NCBI GenBank assembly: GCA_047975205.1
Contig: JBKEDC010000033.1
Coordinates: 1-15,471 of the forward strand
Length of the DNA: 15,471 bases
DNA from: JBKEDC01 sp047975205
GTDB lineage: Bacteria > Bacteroidota > Bacteroidia > Bacteroidales > Prolixibacteraceae
Reading direction: 5' to 3'
Below, piece by piece: positions 7,037 to 14,835 of this stretch. The translations under genes were made by a program, and so were the position numbers. The first letter of the stretch is position 1. Each line of letters opens with the position of its first letter. The notes below the pieces were generated by a model that was given only the letters and a program-made list of their open reading frames with translations, did not search any database and was not told the origin of the DNA.

Positions 7037-7789
7037 TTATTCTTCTGTCTCAATAGGTGACTGCCATGTGAAATCGTAGGTGGTTATAGAGCGAGCATCC
7101 AATAGCTTCTCTTCCGAATCATTCACATCCTTTTTAAAGTTTGAAATTTGTAGCGTAAACTTTTCTCCATTACTAGGAACATATGCCTCATTTCCTACTT
7201 GATCCGGAGATAACCAATTGCTACTCGATTCTGAAATACTCTCTGTTGTATCGTTTGCATTGATTGTATTAGAAGCATAAACTTCTTTGCCATTAGCATT
7301 GATGAGGAATATTACAGCATAATCTGCATCATCAACAGATCTCCAAACGATATTGAGCTTGGAGTTCACAGAATCAAAAGCACAGCTAGCTACATGAGTC
7401 GGCAAAATATAGTTCTTTCTGAGTATATCTGTCCCTGTAACTTCTTCGTTATCTGACTTTGTGAATGCAGAGAAATTATAAGTTCCCGTTTTGGGAACGG
7501 TAGATGCCATATCTTCATCGGGAGTATCCCAAACAAACTCAAAAGGTTGAGAAGCTACATACACATTCATTTCATATTCTGAGCTATCCGGAGATACAGC
7601 AGTTGATGAGCTTAACCGTTTATTTGAACGACTGTATAAAGATAATCCATGCACCAAAGTAGAATCTGCCGCATATTTGGTGTTGATGAACGCATCATTT
7701 TGAGTCCAAGGGAGTGGATCTAAATCAGCACAGTTGGTTAACGAGAAAGCACCCCACAACATAAGGGAAAATATAATTAGTTTTTTCAT
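7037..7789 (-). CDS. Putative lipoprotein of unknown function
   Basis: This 250-residue protein has a lipoprotein signal: MKKLIIFSLMLWGAFSLTNC, with a lipobox-like L-T-N-C whose Cys20 would be the lipidated residue. After it, the protein is Ser/Thr/Asn/Asp-rich with many short beta-like stretches (FEFVWDTP, KLNIVWRSV, DYAVIFLI, FTLQISNF) and ends in an acidic tail. I recognise no enzymatic motif; a beta-sandwich fold anchored to the cell envelope is plausible. It sits 8 bp downstream of lspA, the peptidase that would process it, and 12 bp upstream of prfB, so it is cotranscribed with both. The acidic D-L-D after Cys20 may act as a Bacteroidetes surface-export signal, but this is inference. 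Confidence 0.75.
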   Translation of the reverse strand: MKKLIIFSLMLWGAFSLTNCADLDPLPWTQNDAFINTKYAADSTLVHGLSLYSRSNKRLSSSTAVSPDSSEYEMNVYVASQPFEFVWDTPDEDMASTVPKTGTYNFSAFTKSDNEEVTGTDILRKNYILPTHVASCAFDSVNSKLNIVWRSVDDADYAVIFLINANGKEVYASNTINANDTTESISESSSNWLSPDQVGNEAYVPSNGEKFTLQISNFKKDVNDSEEKLLDARSITTYDFTWQSPIETEE

Positions 7790-7797
7790 AATACAAA

Positions 7798-8427
7798 TTA
7801 GTTTTTTTCAGATATTGTCATTTCTGAGTTCAGCGTGCGCCAATAAAAAATGAGCATAACACAAATCCCTATGCTAATAGCCGAATCGGCAACATTGAAC
7901 ACCGGGCGGAAAAATTGGAAACTTTGTCCTCCCCATAACGGAAACCAATCAGGATATCGTCCATTAATTAGTGGGAAGTAAAACATATCTACTACTCTTC
8001 CGTGTAGCCACGAGGAATAGCCTCCGGAATCCGGGAAAAGTTGTGCTACTTGCCCATAACTGTCATTAAAAATAACGCCATAGCATATGCAATCGATAAT
8101 ATTGCCTACAGCTCCTGCAAATATGAGTGCAACACAAGTAATGAAACCATTTGATACTTTTTTGTTTTTGCAAATCTTTACCAAATACCAGCCGATGAGT
8201 GTAACCGCTACAATACGGAAAAGCGTGAGAAATATTTTTCCGTATTCACCCGCAAATTCAAAACCAAATGCCATTCCGTTGTTTTCTACAAAATGAATGC
8301 GGAACCATTGTCCGATAACATTAAATTCTTCGCCAAGCATCATGTGGGTTTTGATCCAGATTTTGGAAGCTTGATCTATAATCAAGATAATAAAAATAAG
8401 AAGCCAAGATTTTTGGAGTTTTGTCAT
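7798..8427 (-). CDS. lspA: Lipoprotein signal peptidase (signal peptidase II)
   Basis: This is an inner-membrane aspartyl protease that cleaves prolipoproteins just before the lipidated cysteine. It has 209 aa and four hydrophobic segments (about 8-20, 65-83, 96-113 and 178-196). Catalytic aspartates are visible as Asp147 (GRVVDMFYFP) and Asp181 (FNVADSAISIG). Other family positions are present: Asp18 in LIIDQASK, and VENNGMAFG (47-55). Its length exceeds the ~165 aa of the E. coli enzyme because of an insertion around 114-145 and an aromatic-rich stretch at 152-175, as is usual for Bacteroidetes. A terminator-like hairpin lies between the upstream dksA-like gene and this one, so lspA is expressed either by read-through or from an undetected promoter. 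Confidence 0.95.
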   Translation of the reverse strand: MTKLQKSWLLIFIILIIDQASKIWIKTHMMLGEEFNVIGQWFRIHFVENNGMAFGFEFAGEYGKIFLTLFRIVAVTLIGWYLVKICKNKKVSNGFITCVALIFAGAVGNIIDCICYGVIFNDSYGQVAQLFPDSGGYSSWLHGRVVDMFYFPLINGRYPDWFPLWGGQSFQFFRPVFNVADSAISIGICVMLIFYWRTLNSEMTISEKN

Positions 8428-8441
8428 CGTTTAAATTGATA

Positions 8442-8473
8442 TAAAAAAGATTGGAAGATTCATTCTTCCAATC
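8442..8473 (-). terminator. Rho-independent terminator between the dksA-like gene and lspA
   Basis: On the minus strand a perfect 10-bp stem, GATTGGAAGA (reverse complement of 8464-8473) with TCTTCCAATC (reverse complement of 8449-8458), encloses a 5-nt loop and is followed by TTTTTTTAT. It begins about 10 bp after the dksA-like stop codon. It should end or attenuate transcription before lspA. Confidence 0.8.
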
Positions 8474-8482
8474 AATTATGAA

Positions 8483-8857
8483 TTATTGATTTCTCTTAGC
8501 ATCTATGCTAAGTGTAGCATGAGGAACGGCTCTCAGTCGTTCTTTTGAGATAAGTTTACCTGTTTCTCTACAAACACCATAAGTTTTATTCTCAATTCGG
8601 ATAAGTGCTGCTCTCAAATGAGAAATAAACTTTTGTTGGCGTTGGGCTAACTTACCTGATTCTTCTTTCGATAAGGTTGCAGCACCCTCTTCAAGTACTT
8701 TAAAGGTTGGCGAGGTATCTTGGGTATCGTTACCGTCACTTTGTGTCATTGCATTTTTATAAAGCTCGTAATCTTTTTGGGCTTTATCAAGTTTGCTCAA
8801 GATGAGTTCTTTAAATTCCTGAAGTTCTTCGTCGCTATATCTTTTCTTTTCAGTCAT
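8483..8857 (-). CDS. dksA: DksA/TraR-family transcription regulator
   Basis: This 124-residue protein has a coiled-coil N-terminal half (9-36 and 62-90) and a C-terminal globular part with the DksA/TraR signature YGVCRETGKLISKERL (93-108), followed by VPHATLSI. DksA proteins enter the RNA polymerase secondary channel and modulate initiation, often together with ppGpp. Canonical members carry four zinc cysteines; here only Cys96 is present and the later pair is absent, so zinc binding of the classical type is unlikely. The same reduced finger is, to my knowledge, common in Bacteroidetes homologues. It follows ileS after ~100 bp and is followed by a strong terminator. The gene symbol reflects family membership, not proven equivalence to E. 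coli DksA. Confidence 0.88.
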   Translation of the reverse strand: MTEKKRYSDEELQEFKELILSKLDKAQKDYELYKNAMTQSDGNDTQDTSPTFKVLEEGAATLSKEESGKLAQRQQKFISHLRAALIRIENKTYGVCRETGKLISKERLRAVPHATLSIDAKRNQ

Positions 8858-8960
8858 TGCTGTAGATTTTAGAGTTTTTATTTTAGTTGTCTATCGATGT
8901 CATTCATCCATCTTAGGCTCACAAGATAGTAAAAAACTACATCAACTCCGTTTTTGCTAC

Positions 8961-11900
8961 CTAGTTACTGCATTTCTCGATGGAGATATTTGCCTCTACA
9001 TCAGCATCAATCTCTACTGTACACCCATTGGAAATATTTTCTACTAACATCAGACTGTCAGCTAATGTTTGCTTACAGATATAATCTTGAAATGTTTTAA
9101 CTGCTGTATTGTAATAATCGTGAGTTGAGATTTGAATAGCTATGCGATTGGTAACCTCAAAATCGCTATCCTTTCTTAGGTTCTGAATTTTATTTACAAA
9201 TTCTCGAGCAATACCTTCTTGTTTTAATTCTTCGTTGATGTTAATGTCTAGGGCTACGGTTAGTTCTCCTTCACTAGCTACCAACCATCCCGGAATATCT
9301 TCTGTGGTAATCTCTACATCAGCCATTTCAAGTGTCACTTTCTCACCATTAATATCGAGTTCAGCACCATTGTTTCGCTCTAATTTGGTAATGTCAGCTT
9401 GTTCGTATTTCGCTAAGACTCCGGCAATCAACTTCATGATTTTACCATATTTCGGACCGAGTGTCTTAAAGTTAGGTTTAATCCGCTTTTTAATAACACC
9501 TTCCGTGTCCGTAATATATTGTACTTCTTTTACGTTTACTTCTGAAAGGATAATATCTTCCACTGCTTTAAATTGCGATTCGAAAGTTGAACTTAGCACC
9601 GGAACCATAATTTTAGCCAATGGTTGACGAACTTTCAGTTTTTCTTTCCTGCGTAAGCTTAATATCATCGAGGAAGCGCGCTGAGCGATGTTCATTCGTT
9701 CTTCTAAAGCTTTGTCGATTAATGATTCGTCGGCAATAGGGAACTCAGCCAAATGAACACTTTGTATCTTTTCTTTTTCGGTAATGTTGTTTAAATCGTT
9801 ATACAGTAAGTCAGCATAAAACGGTGCCATCGGAGCTGAAAGTTTCGCAATAGTTACTAAGCAAGTATAGAGTGTTTGATATGCAGAAACTTTATCGGCA
9901 TCATATGCACCACCCCAATAACGTTTTCTGCTTAAGCGGACGAACCAGTTGCTTAAGTTTTCGTTCACGAAATCAGAAATAGCACGACCGGCACGAGTCG
10001 GTTCATAGCTTTCTAGGCTTTCGCCTACCTCTTTCACCAAAGAATTTAACAGTGAAATAATCCATCGGTCTATTTCAGGGCGTTCATCCATTGGTATTTC
10101 TTCCTCACTATAATTAAAGCCGTCGATATTAGCATATAATGCAAAGAAGTTGTAGGTATTATATAAAGTTCCAAAAAACTTACGTCGCACTTCATCAATC
10201 CCACTTACATCGAATTTTAAATTATCCCATGGAGCTGAATTGGTAAGCATGTACCAACGTAATGGGTCGGAGCCATATTTTTCGATCGTTTCGAATGGAT
10301 CGACAGCATTACCTAAACGTTTCGACATTTTATTGCCGCTTTTATCAAGCACTAATCCATTTGATATAATATTATGGAAAGCTACCGAATCATCAATCAT
10401 AGTGGCAATAGCGTGTAAGGTAAAGAACCAACCGCGGGTTTGGTCAACACCTTCTGCAATAAAATCGGCAGGAAATACTCCTTTACCTTCAGAGGGTGCA
10501 TATTTTTCCGCATTCTCAAAAGGATAATGGTTTTGCGCATAAGGCATAGCTCCTGAATCAAACCAAACATCAATTAAGTCAGGTTCGCGGAACATTTTTT
10601 CTCCGTCATCGGAGAGCAAAACAATATCATCGACGTACGGGCGATGTAAATCGATTTTCTCATAGTTATCTTTATTATATTCACCAACAGTGAAACCCTC
10701 ATATGGATTTTTATCCATGATGCCGGCTGCCACTGCTTTATCAATTGCACGGTATAATTCTTCAACTGAACCAAAGCATTTTGTTTGGCTGCCATCTTCT
10801 GTTCTCCATATAGGTAGTGGGGTTCCCCAATATCGGGAGCGACTTAAATTCCAATCGACTAAGTTTTCCAACCAGTTCCCGAATCTGCCTGAGCCTGTTG
10901 ATGCAGGTTTCCAGTTAATGGTTTCATTTAATGCAATTAGTCTGTCTTTCACGGCTGTAGTTCGAATAAACCAACTGTCAAGCGGATAATATAAAACCGG
11001 CTTATCGGTACGCCAACAATGAGGGTAGCTGTGTTCATGCTTTTCTACTTTGAAAGCTTTATCCTCTTTTTTGAGCATGACTGAAATGTCAATATCAACC
11101 GTAGGTGCATCATCGGCTAAAGAATCATCATAAGCATTTTTTACATAACGGCCGGTAAACTCGCTATATGCTTCTACATTGACATTCGACTGCACAAAAT
11201 CAGGACTCATGTTTTTCAACAAGAAAAAACGACCTTGTTTGTCAATAAGTGGTTGGGTTTTGCCTTCCAAATCTTCCACTAATAGCGGAGCAATACCCGA
11301 TTGCTTAGCCACCCTATCATCATCAGCACCAAAGGTAGGTGCAATATGTACGATTCCGGTACCGTCTTCAGTAGTTACGAAATCTCCGGTAATTACACGG
11401 AAAGCATCTCCATTTGGTTTAACCCAATCCATAAGCTGTTCGTAGCTTACGTCTACTAAATCAGCACCCGAGTATTCAGCTATCACCTCAAAAGGAATTT
11501 TTTTATCTCCCAGGTTATAGTCGGTTAACGCCAATTCGGCATTTTTAGGATTGAAATGCTTGTTTAATAAATCTTTAGCTAAGATTACCGTCATCGGTTT
11601 TCCTGAATACGGATTGAATGATTTTACTTTTACATAAGTAATCTTAGCACCCACACAAAGTGCAGTATTTGAAGGCAATGTCCATGGTGTGGTTGTCCAA
11701 GCCATGAAATAAAGCGGAGAATCAACACCTTCAAAAAGGAATGCTGATTTTTCGTTGCGTATCACACTGAATTGAGCAACTGCTGTTGTATCTTTCACAT
11801 CGCGATAGCAACCCGGTTGATTTAACTCATGCGAGCTTAAGCCGGTTCCTGCTGCCGGAGAATAAGGTTGAATGGTGTATCCCTTATACAGCATGTCTTT

Positions 11901-12410
11901 ATCGAATAGCTGTTTAAGCAACCACCATACTGATTCTATATATCGATTATCGTAAGTGATATATGGTTCATCCATATTTACCCAGTAACCCATCTGGCGA
12001 GTGAGTTGCTCCCATTCGCGCGTATATTTCATGACCTCTTTACGACAAGCAGCATTATATTCTGCCACTGTAATTTTCTTGCCGATATCTTCTTTAGTAA
12101 TACCTAAGCTTTTTTCTACTCCAAGTTCCACAGGCAAACCATGAGTGTCCCAACCCGCCTTGCGATGCACACGGAAACCTTTCATAGTTTTATAACGACA
12201 GAAAGTATCTTTAATAGAACGAGCCATTACGTGGTGAATACCCGGCATTCCGTTTGCAGAGGGAGGACCTTCATAAAAAACGAAAGTGGGCTTACCCTCT
12301 CTGGTTTTAATACTTTGATGGAATGTATCATCATTCTGCCATTTCGCTAAAATATCTTTGTTGATTTGCGAAAGATTAAGTTGCTTATATTCTTGGAATT
12401 TCTTGCTCAT
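8961..12410 (-). CDS. ileS: Isoleucyl-tRNA synthetase
   Basis: This class I aminoacyl-tRNA synthetase charges tRNA-Ile in the cytoplasm and edits misactivated valine. From the ATG at 12410 it has 1149 aa, much longer than the ~940-aa E. coli enzyme and typical of the eukaryote-like IleRS group found in Bacteroidetes. Motifs: GPPSANGMPGIHHVMAR (48-64, HIGH-equivalent), an inserted editing domain (WTTTPWTLPSNTALCVG), WFDSGAMPYAQ, DQTRGWFFTLH and KMSKR (694-698, GNKMSKRLGNA). The anticodon-binding part (SNWFVRLSRKRYW) and a long C-terminal extension without a zinc-finger cysteine cluster follow. An upstream TTG at 12419 extends the frame by three codons, but the ATG is preferred. Proteins of this group often tolerate mupirocin; that is family knowledge, not seen here. 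Confidence 0.97.
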   Translation of the reverse strand: MSKKFQEYKQLNLSQINKDILAKWQNDDTFHQSIKTREGKPTFVFYEGPPSANGMPGIHHVMARSIKDTFCRYKTMKGFRVHRKAGWDTHGLPVELGVEKSLGITKEDIGKKITVAEYNAACRKEVMKYTREWEQLTRQMGYWVNMDEPYITYDNRYIESVWWLLKQLFDKDMLYKGYTIQPYSPAAGTGLSSHELNQPGCYRDVKDTTAVAQFSVIRNEKSAFLFEGVDSPLYFMAWTTTPWTLPSNTALCVGAKITYVKVKSFNPYSGKPMTVILAKDLLNKHFNPKNAELALTDYNLGDKKIPFEVIAEYSGADLVDVSYEQLMDWVKPNGDAFRVITGDFVTTEDGTGIVHIAPTFGADDDRVAKQSGIAPLLVEDLEGKTQPLIDKQGRFFLLKNMSPDFVQSNVNVEAYSEFTGRYVKNAYDDSLADDAPTVDIDISVMLKKEDKAFKVEKHEHSYPHCWRTDKPVLYYPLDSWFIRTTAVKDRLIALNETINWKPASTGSGRFGNWLENLVDWNLSRSRYWGTPLPIWRTEDGSQTKCFGSVEELYRAIDKAVAAGIMDKNPYEGFTVGEYNKDNYEKIDLHRPYVDDIVLLSDDGEKMFREPDLIDVWFDSGAMPYAQNHYPFENAEKYAPSEGKGVFPADFIAEGVDQTRGWFFTLHAIATMIDDSVAFHNIISNGLVLDKSGNKMSKRLGNAVDPFETIEKYGSDPLRWYMLTNSAPWDNLKFDVSGIDEVRRKFFGTLYNTYNFFALYANIDGFNYSEEEIPMDERPEIDRWIISLLNSLVKEVGESLESYEPTRAGRAISDFVNENLSNWFVRLSRKRYWGGAYDADKVSAYQTLYTCLVTIAKLSAPMAPFYADLLYNDLNNITEKEKIQSVHLAEFPIADESLIDKALEERMNIAQRASSMILSLRRKEKLKVRQPLAKIMVPVLSSTFESQFKAVEDIILSEVNVKEVQYITDTEGVIKKRIKPNFKTLGPKYGKIMKLIAGVLAKYEQADITKLERNNGAELDINGEKVTLEMADVEITTEDIPGWLVASEGELTVALDININEELKQEGIAREFVNKIQNLRKDSDFEVTNRIAIQISTHDYYNTAVKTFQDYICKQTLADSLMLVENISNGCTVEIDADVEANISIEKCSN

Positions 12411-12448
12411 CAGAGTCAATTATTTATATGCTATCTTTTTAAACTCCA

Positions 12449-12456
12449 CAAAAGTA
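12449..12456 (-). promoter_or_regulatory. Putative -7 box of the ileS promoter
   Basis: On the minus strand TACTTTTG (12456-12449) matches TAnnTTTG, about 39 bp upstream of the ileS ATG. The -33 region is only weakly matched (GGTTTATT). It is the only good candidate for the ileS-dksA unit in this gap. Confidence 0.45.
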
Positions 12457-12974
12457 ATAAACTCTTGTGAATAAACCGCTATTTCTGTAATGTAAGCGAA
12501 TTTGTTAAGGAGGTAAGAAGCGTTTCGATAAGGTTGTAGTTGAAAATCTGGCGGTTAGATATGTTGTCAGGTTTCTGAGTGCTCGCGTTTCTTTTCACAG
12601 ATAGATACAATATATATTTTTAATGCTTATCCTCACAGCAGGTAGCAATGAAATAGCATTATTCGGGCTTATTCTCAGTAGATATTGAGGATACGAATCT
12701 CTTGGCATATCAATATCTTTTTAAGAATGGACTGCCTGATCTATTTTTGAATCTTTAAGATCTGTAGAAAAAGAATAATTTAAGGACAAAGTCTTTAAAT
12801 CAAATCGCGATAATTGATGCATTTCAATTTAATAGTTGATTATACGATAAGTTTTTAGATGAATCAGATGTATGTCACTACATCTTAAGACAACAAAATT
12901 AAGCTCCGGATTTGATTTTGTAGTTGTATTCCGAACTAAATGTGATTCTTTTTTCGATTGTGTCGAAAAAATCC
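12457..12974. other. Gene-free interval between ileS and tRNA-Ser
   Basis: About 520 bp of AT-rich sequence have no convincing coding frame on either strand and no motif I recognise. There is an 8-bp inverted pair, TATCCTCA (12628-12635) with TGAGGATA (12686-12693), and a small palindrome around AAGGACAAAGTCTT. Neither is followed by a T-run. The frames overlapping 12872-13165 run through tRNA-Ser and are not genes. A decayed gene or a small RNA cannot be excluded. Confidence 0.6.
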
Positions 12975-12982
12975 TTTCTTTG
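12975..12982 (+). promoter_or_regulatory. Weak -7 box before tRNA-Ser
   Basis: TTTCTTTG is a near match to TAnnTTTG, 16 bp before the tRNA. A T-rich -33 candidate (TTTTCG at 12951-12956) lies at about the right distance. Confidence 0.35.
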
Positions 12983-12997
12983 CAAAATCAAGTTATT

Positions 12998-13084
12998 GGA
13001 GGGGTGCAGGAGTGGTTGAACTGGCATGCCTGGAAAGCATGTATACGGGCAACCGTATCGGGGGTTCGAATCCCCCTCCCTCCG
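12998..13084 (+). tRNA. tRNA-Ser (anticodon GGA)
   Basis: This is an 87-nt class II tRNA. The acceptor stem is GGAGGGG/TCCCTCC (one G-T pair), the D-arm contains GAGTGGTTGAA, and the anticodon stem CATGC/GCATG surrounds CTGGAAA (anticodon GGA). A long variable arm (TATACGGGCAACCGTATC) and a T-arm GGGGG-TTCGAAT-CCCCC follow. The discriminator is G, as expected for serine. CCA is not encoded (GCA follows the stem). Accessory genes begin just downstream, the classical position for elements integrated at tRNA 3' ends. Confidence 0.96.
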
Positions 13085-13119
13085 CAACAAAGACTGATTT
13101 TCAGCAACTTACAAGATTT

Positions 13120-13163
13120 ACACCCATTTCTACACCCCAAAAAGTGTCGGAGTGGGTGTTTTT
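13120..13163 (+). terminator. Terminator after tRNA-Ser
   Basis: ACACCCA (13120-13126) pairs with TGGGTGT (13153-13159), followed by a T-run to 13163. The loop holds an inner ACAC/GTGT stem (13132-13135 with 13143-13146). The position, 35 bp after the tRNA, suits a rho-independent terminator. Confidence 0.6.
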
Positions 13164-13201
13164 AATTTATAATTAATGTTAGGGTTAGGTTTTCGTTTGA
13201 T

Positions 13202-13209
13202 TATCTTTG
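13202..13209 (+). promoter_or_regulatory. Putative -7 box for the HNH-HIT pair
   Basis: TATCTTTG matches TAnnTTTG and lies 55 bp before the HNH start codon, downstream of the tRNA-Ser terminator. The -33 match is poor. It suggests that the accessory pair has its own promoter rather than relying on tRNA read-through. Confidence 0.45.
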
Positions 13210-13263
13210 TCGAACAGGTAAAGCCGAACAAATAACTATTAGGCAACATCTCACTACAAATAT

Positions 13264-14292
13264 ATGTCTATACACTTTCAAGAAAATGATATAAGCCTAG
13301 AATCCCAATGGAGAGCAATTATTCTATTTGGGAAGAATTCAGCATCCTATAAGTTCGCTTTTGGGAAAGCCTTGCTACAATTGGTATCAGAAGAAACTAA
13401 CAGCATAACACTTAAAGAGCTTTCGCCATTGTTTGCAAAGAGTGTATTAGAACACCTGAAACAAAATGACAAGCAAGGCAATTCAAGGTCTAGCACATTT
13501 CTAAACGCTTGCAGGCAATACAATAAAGATGAGATTTCATACGATAAGCTACTAGATATAACCGAGAAATATGGCTTTGCAAACGTTGTAGATGCTTTTC
13601 AGAATGTAAATGGAGGTGTTATCCCAAACAAATTCTATGAAAAAGACTACAATGGTTCTTCAAAGCGAATAGTAATTACTGATGACCTACTAAAATTGAA
13701 AGAGAGTATTCAGTTTACAAACTTTGAGAATGAGGTTGAAGCTCGTTGGAACTTAGTTGAAACAGCATGGAATATTGATATAAATCCAAACCTACTAGAA
13801 GTCAAAATTGATGATGACTTACAAACCTTGTTTTTAGAAAGTGATTTAATGAGACGAAAAGACATCACTTCTGCAAGAGCTTCATTGAACGGCTATCAAA
13901 AGGGTAAATGCTTTTTCTCATTTCAAGACATATCTATTACATCAGGCGATGATAATCTATGTGCAGTTGACCACTTTTTTCCTCACGTACACAAACTAGA
14001 ATTAAACAGCATCGGTTCTAATGTTAACGGTATTTGGAATCTTGTGTTAGCGGATAAATATGTGAACCTAGACAAGAGTGCAAAGATTCCAGAGCTTAAA
14101 TACTTGGAAAGGCTTTACAAGCGAAATGAGTTCTACATCACAAGTAAGCATCCGCTTGGAGAAACCATCATGAACCAAACAGGGAAAACACCCAAAGCTA
14201 GACGAGCATTTCTCCAACAGCAATACAATCTATCAACTTCTCTATCTATTCAGAAGTGGAAACCAATGATTGAACTAGAGCCACTATTCTAA
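13264..14292 (+). CDS. HNH-type endonuclease-like protein
   Basis: This 342-residue protein has an alpha-helical N-terminal region (1-200) without a recognised motif and a C-terminal HNH-like core. The core reads RASLNGYQKGKCFFSF (205-220), CAVDHFFPH (233-241, with the Asp236-His237 pair expected to bind metal), NGIWNLVLADKYVN (255-268) with Asn259 and Asn268, then KSAKIPELKY. This order (G-x-C, DHFxP, NLVL, N-x-x-K-S) is that of HNH nucleases, which cut DNA or RNA with one divalent metal. The usual zinc CxxC pairs are reduced (CFFS; DKYV), so this is a zinc-less variant. Its stop overlaps the start of the HIT gene by one base (TAATG), implying translational coupling. A restriction or defence role is plausible but is inference; the N-terminal half probably sets specificity. 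Confidence 0.75.
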   Translation: MSIHFQENDISLESQWRAIILFGKNSASYKFAFGKALLQLVSEETNSITLKELSPLFAKSVLEHLKQNDKQGNSRSSTFLNACRQYNKDEISYDKLLDITEKYGFANVVDAFQNVNGGVIPNKFYEKDYNGSSKRIVITDDLLKLKESIQFTNFENEVEARWNLVETAWNIDINPNLLEVKIDDDLQTLFLESDLMRRKDITSARASLNGYQKGKCFFSFQDISITSGDDNLCAVDHFFPHVHKLELNSIGSNVNGIWNLVLADKYVNLDKSAKIPELKYLERLYKRNEFYITSKHPLGETIMNQTGKTPKARRAFLQQQYNLSTSLSIQKWKPMIELEPLF

Positions 14293-14657
14293 TGAAAGAC
14301 TTTACCAGCATAGGGCAAGAACGAATAATCTATAAAGATGAGTATTTCTTCATCATAGAAGATGGTTTCCCTGTTAATCCGGGACACCTATTAATTATCT
14401 CCAATGAAGTAAGGCAAGATTACTTCGAGCTGACCGATGAAGAAAAAATACATCTTCCCAAAGCCATCGACAACGCAAAGGAGATAATAAAACAAAACCA
14501 CAATCCAGACGGATTTAACATCGGCATGAATTGTGGTGAAGCATCAGGACAAACGGTTTTTCACTTCCACTGCCATGTGATACCGAGATACAAAGGGGAT
14601 ATGGATAATCCTAGAGGTGGAGTTCGGCATGTTATTCCTTCTAGGGGGAGGTATTAA
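14292..14657 (+). CDS. HIT-family nucleotide hydrolase/transferase
   Basis: This 121-residue HIT (histidine triad) protein has the motif HFHCHVIP (91-98), whose central His93 would be the nucleophile attacking the alpha-phosphate of a nucleotide conjugate. NPGHLLIISNE (29-39) and NIGMNCGEASGQTV (76-89) form the rest of the nucleotide pocket. The C-terminus NPRGGVRHVIP (106-116) is characteristic of a HIT subgroup that is not the housekeeping Hint type. HIT enzymes hydrolyse or transfer AMP from substrates such as dinucleoside polyphosphates or aminoacyl-AMP; the substrate here is unknown. Its start codon shares one base with the HNH stop (TAATG), so the two proteins are probably made together and may act in one pathway. 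Confidence 0.9.
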   Translation: MKDFTSIGQERIIYKDEYFFIIEDGFPVNPGHLLIISNEVRQDYFELTDEEKIHLPKAIDNAKEIIKQNHNPDGFNIGMNCGEASGQTVFHFHCHVIPRYKGDMDNPRGGVRHVIPSRGRY

Positions 14658-14783
14658 GGAGGAGGGGTAATTGACATCGTGATTGTTGGCTCAGATTTCA
14701 TTCAAATGTAGCATAGCGGTTTAGGTTATTAGTAGAGTAGGTCATCGAAGCTGAAAATTTCAGTTTGATACAGGAGAAAGCCC

Positions 14784-14809
14784 GAGACTGTAAACACAAC
14801 TCTGTCTAA
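14784..14809 (+). mobile_element. Left terminal repeat of an IS256-type element
   Basis: This 26-bp sequence (starts GAGACTGTAA, contains AACTCTGTCTA) lies 27 bp before the transposase ATG at 14836 and matches 21/26 positions of the isolated copy at 3874-3899. Its placement is right for an IS256-family left end. The right end is outside the window, so exact termini and target duplication cannot be checked. Confidence 0.55.
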
Positions 14810-14835
14810 ACATGAAAATTTTTAATTTTGCAGTA

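Noticed and set aside
12628..12693. 8-bp inverted pair TATCCTCA/TGAGGATA in the ileS-tRNA gap
   Set aside because: A short stem with a 50-nt loop and no T-run or gene nearby is expected by chance in AT-rich DNA.
12872..13165. Open frames on both strands across tRNA-Ser
   Set aside because: They run through the complete tRNA-Ser gene and its terminator, show no protein-like motif, and contradict each other by strand.
13060..13263. Integration (att) site at the 3' end of tRNA-Ser
   Set aside because: No integrase and no second copy of the tRNA 3' end are in the window, so integration cannot be shown.
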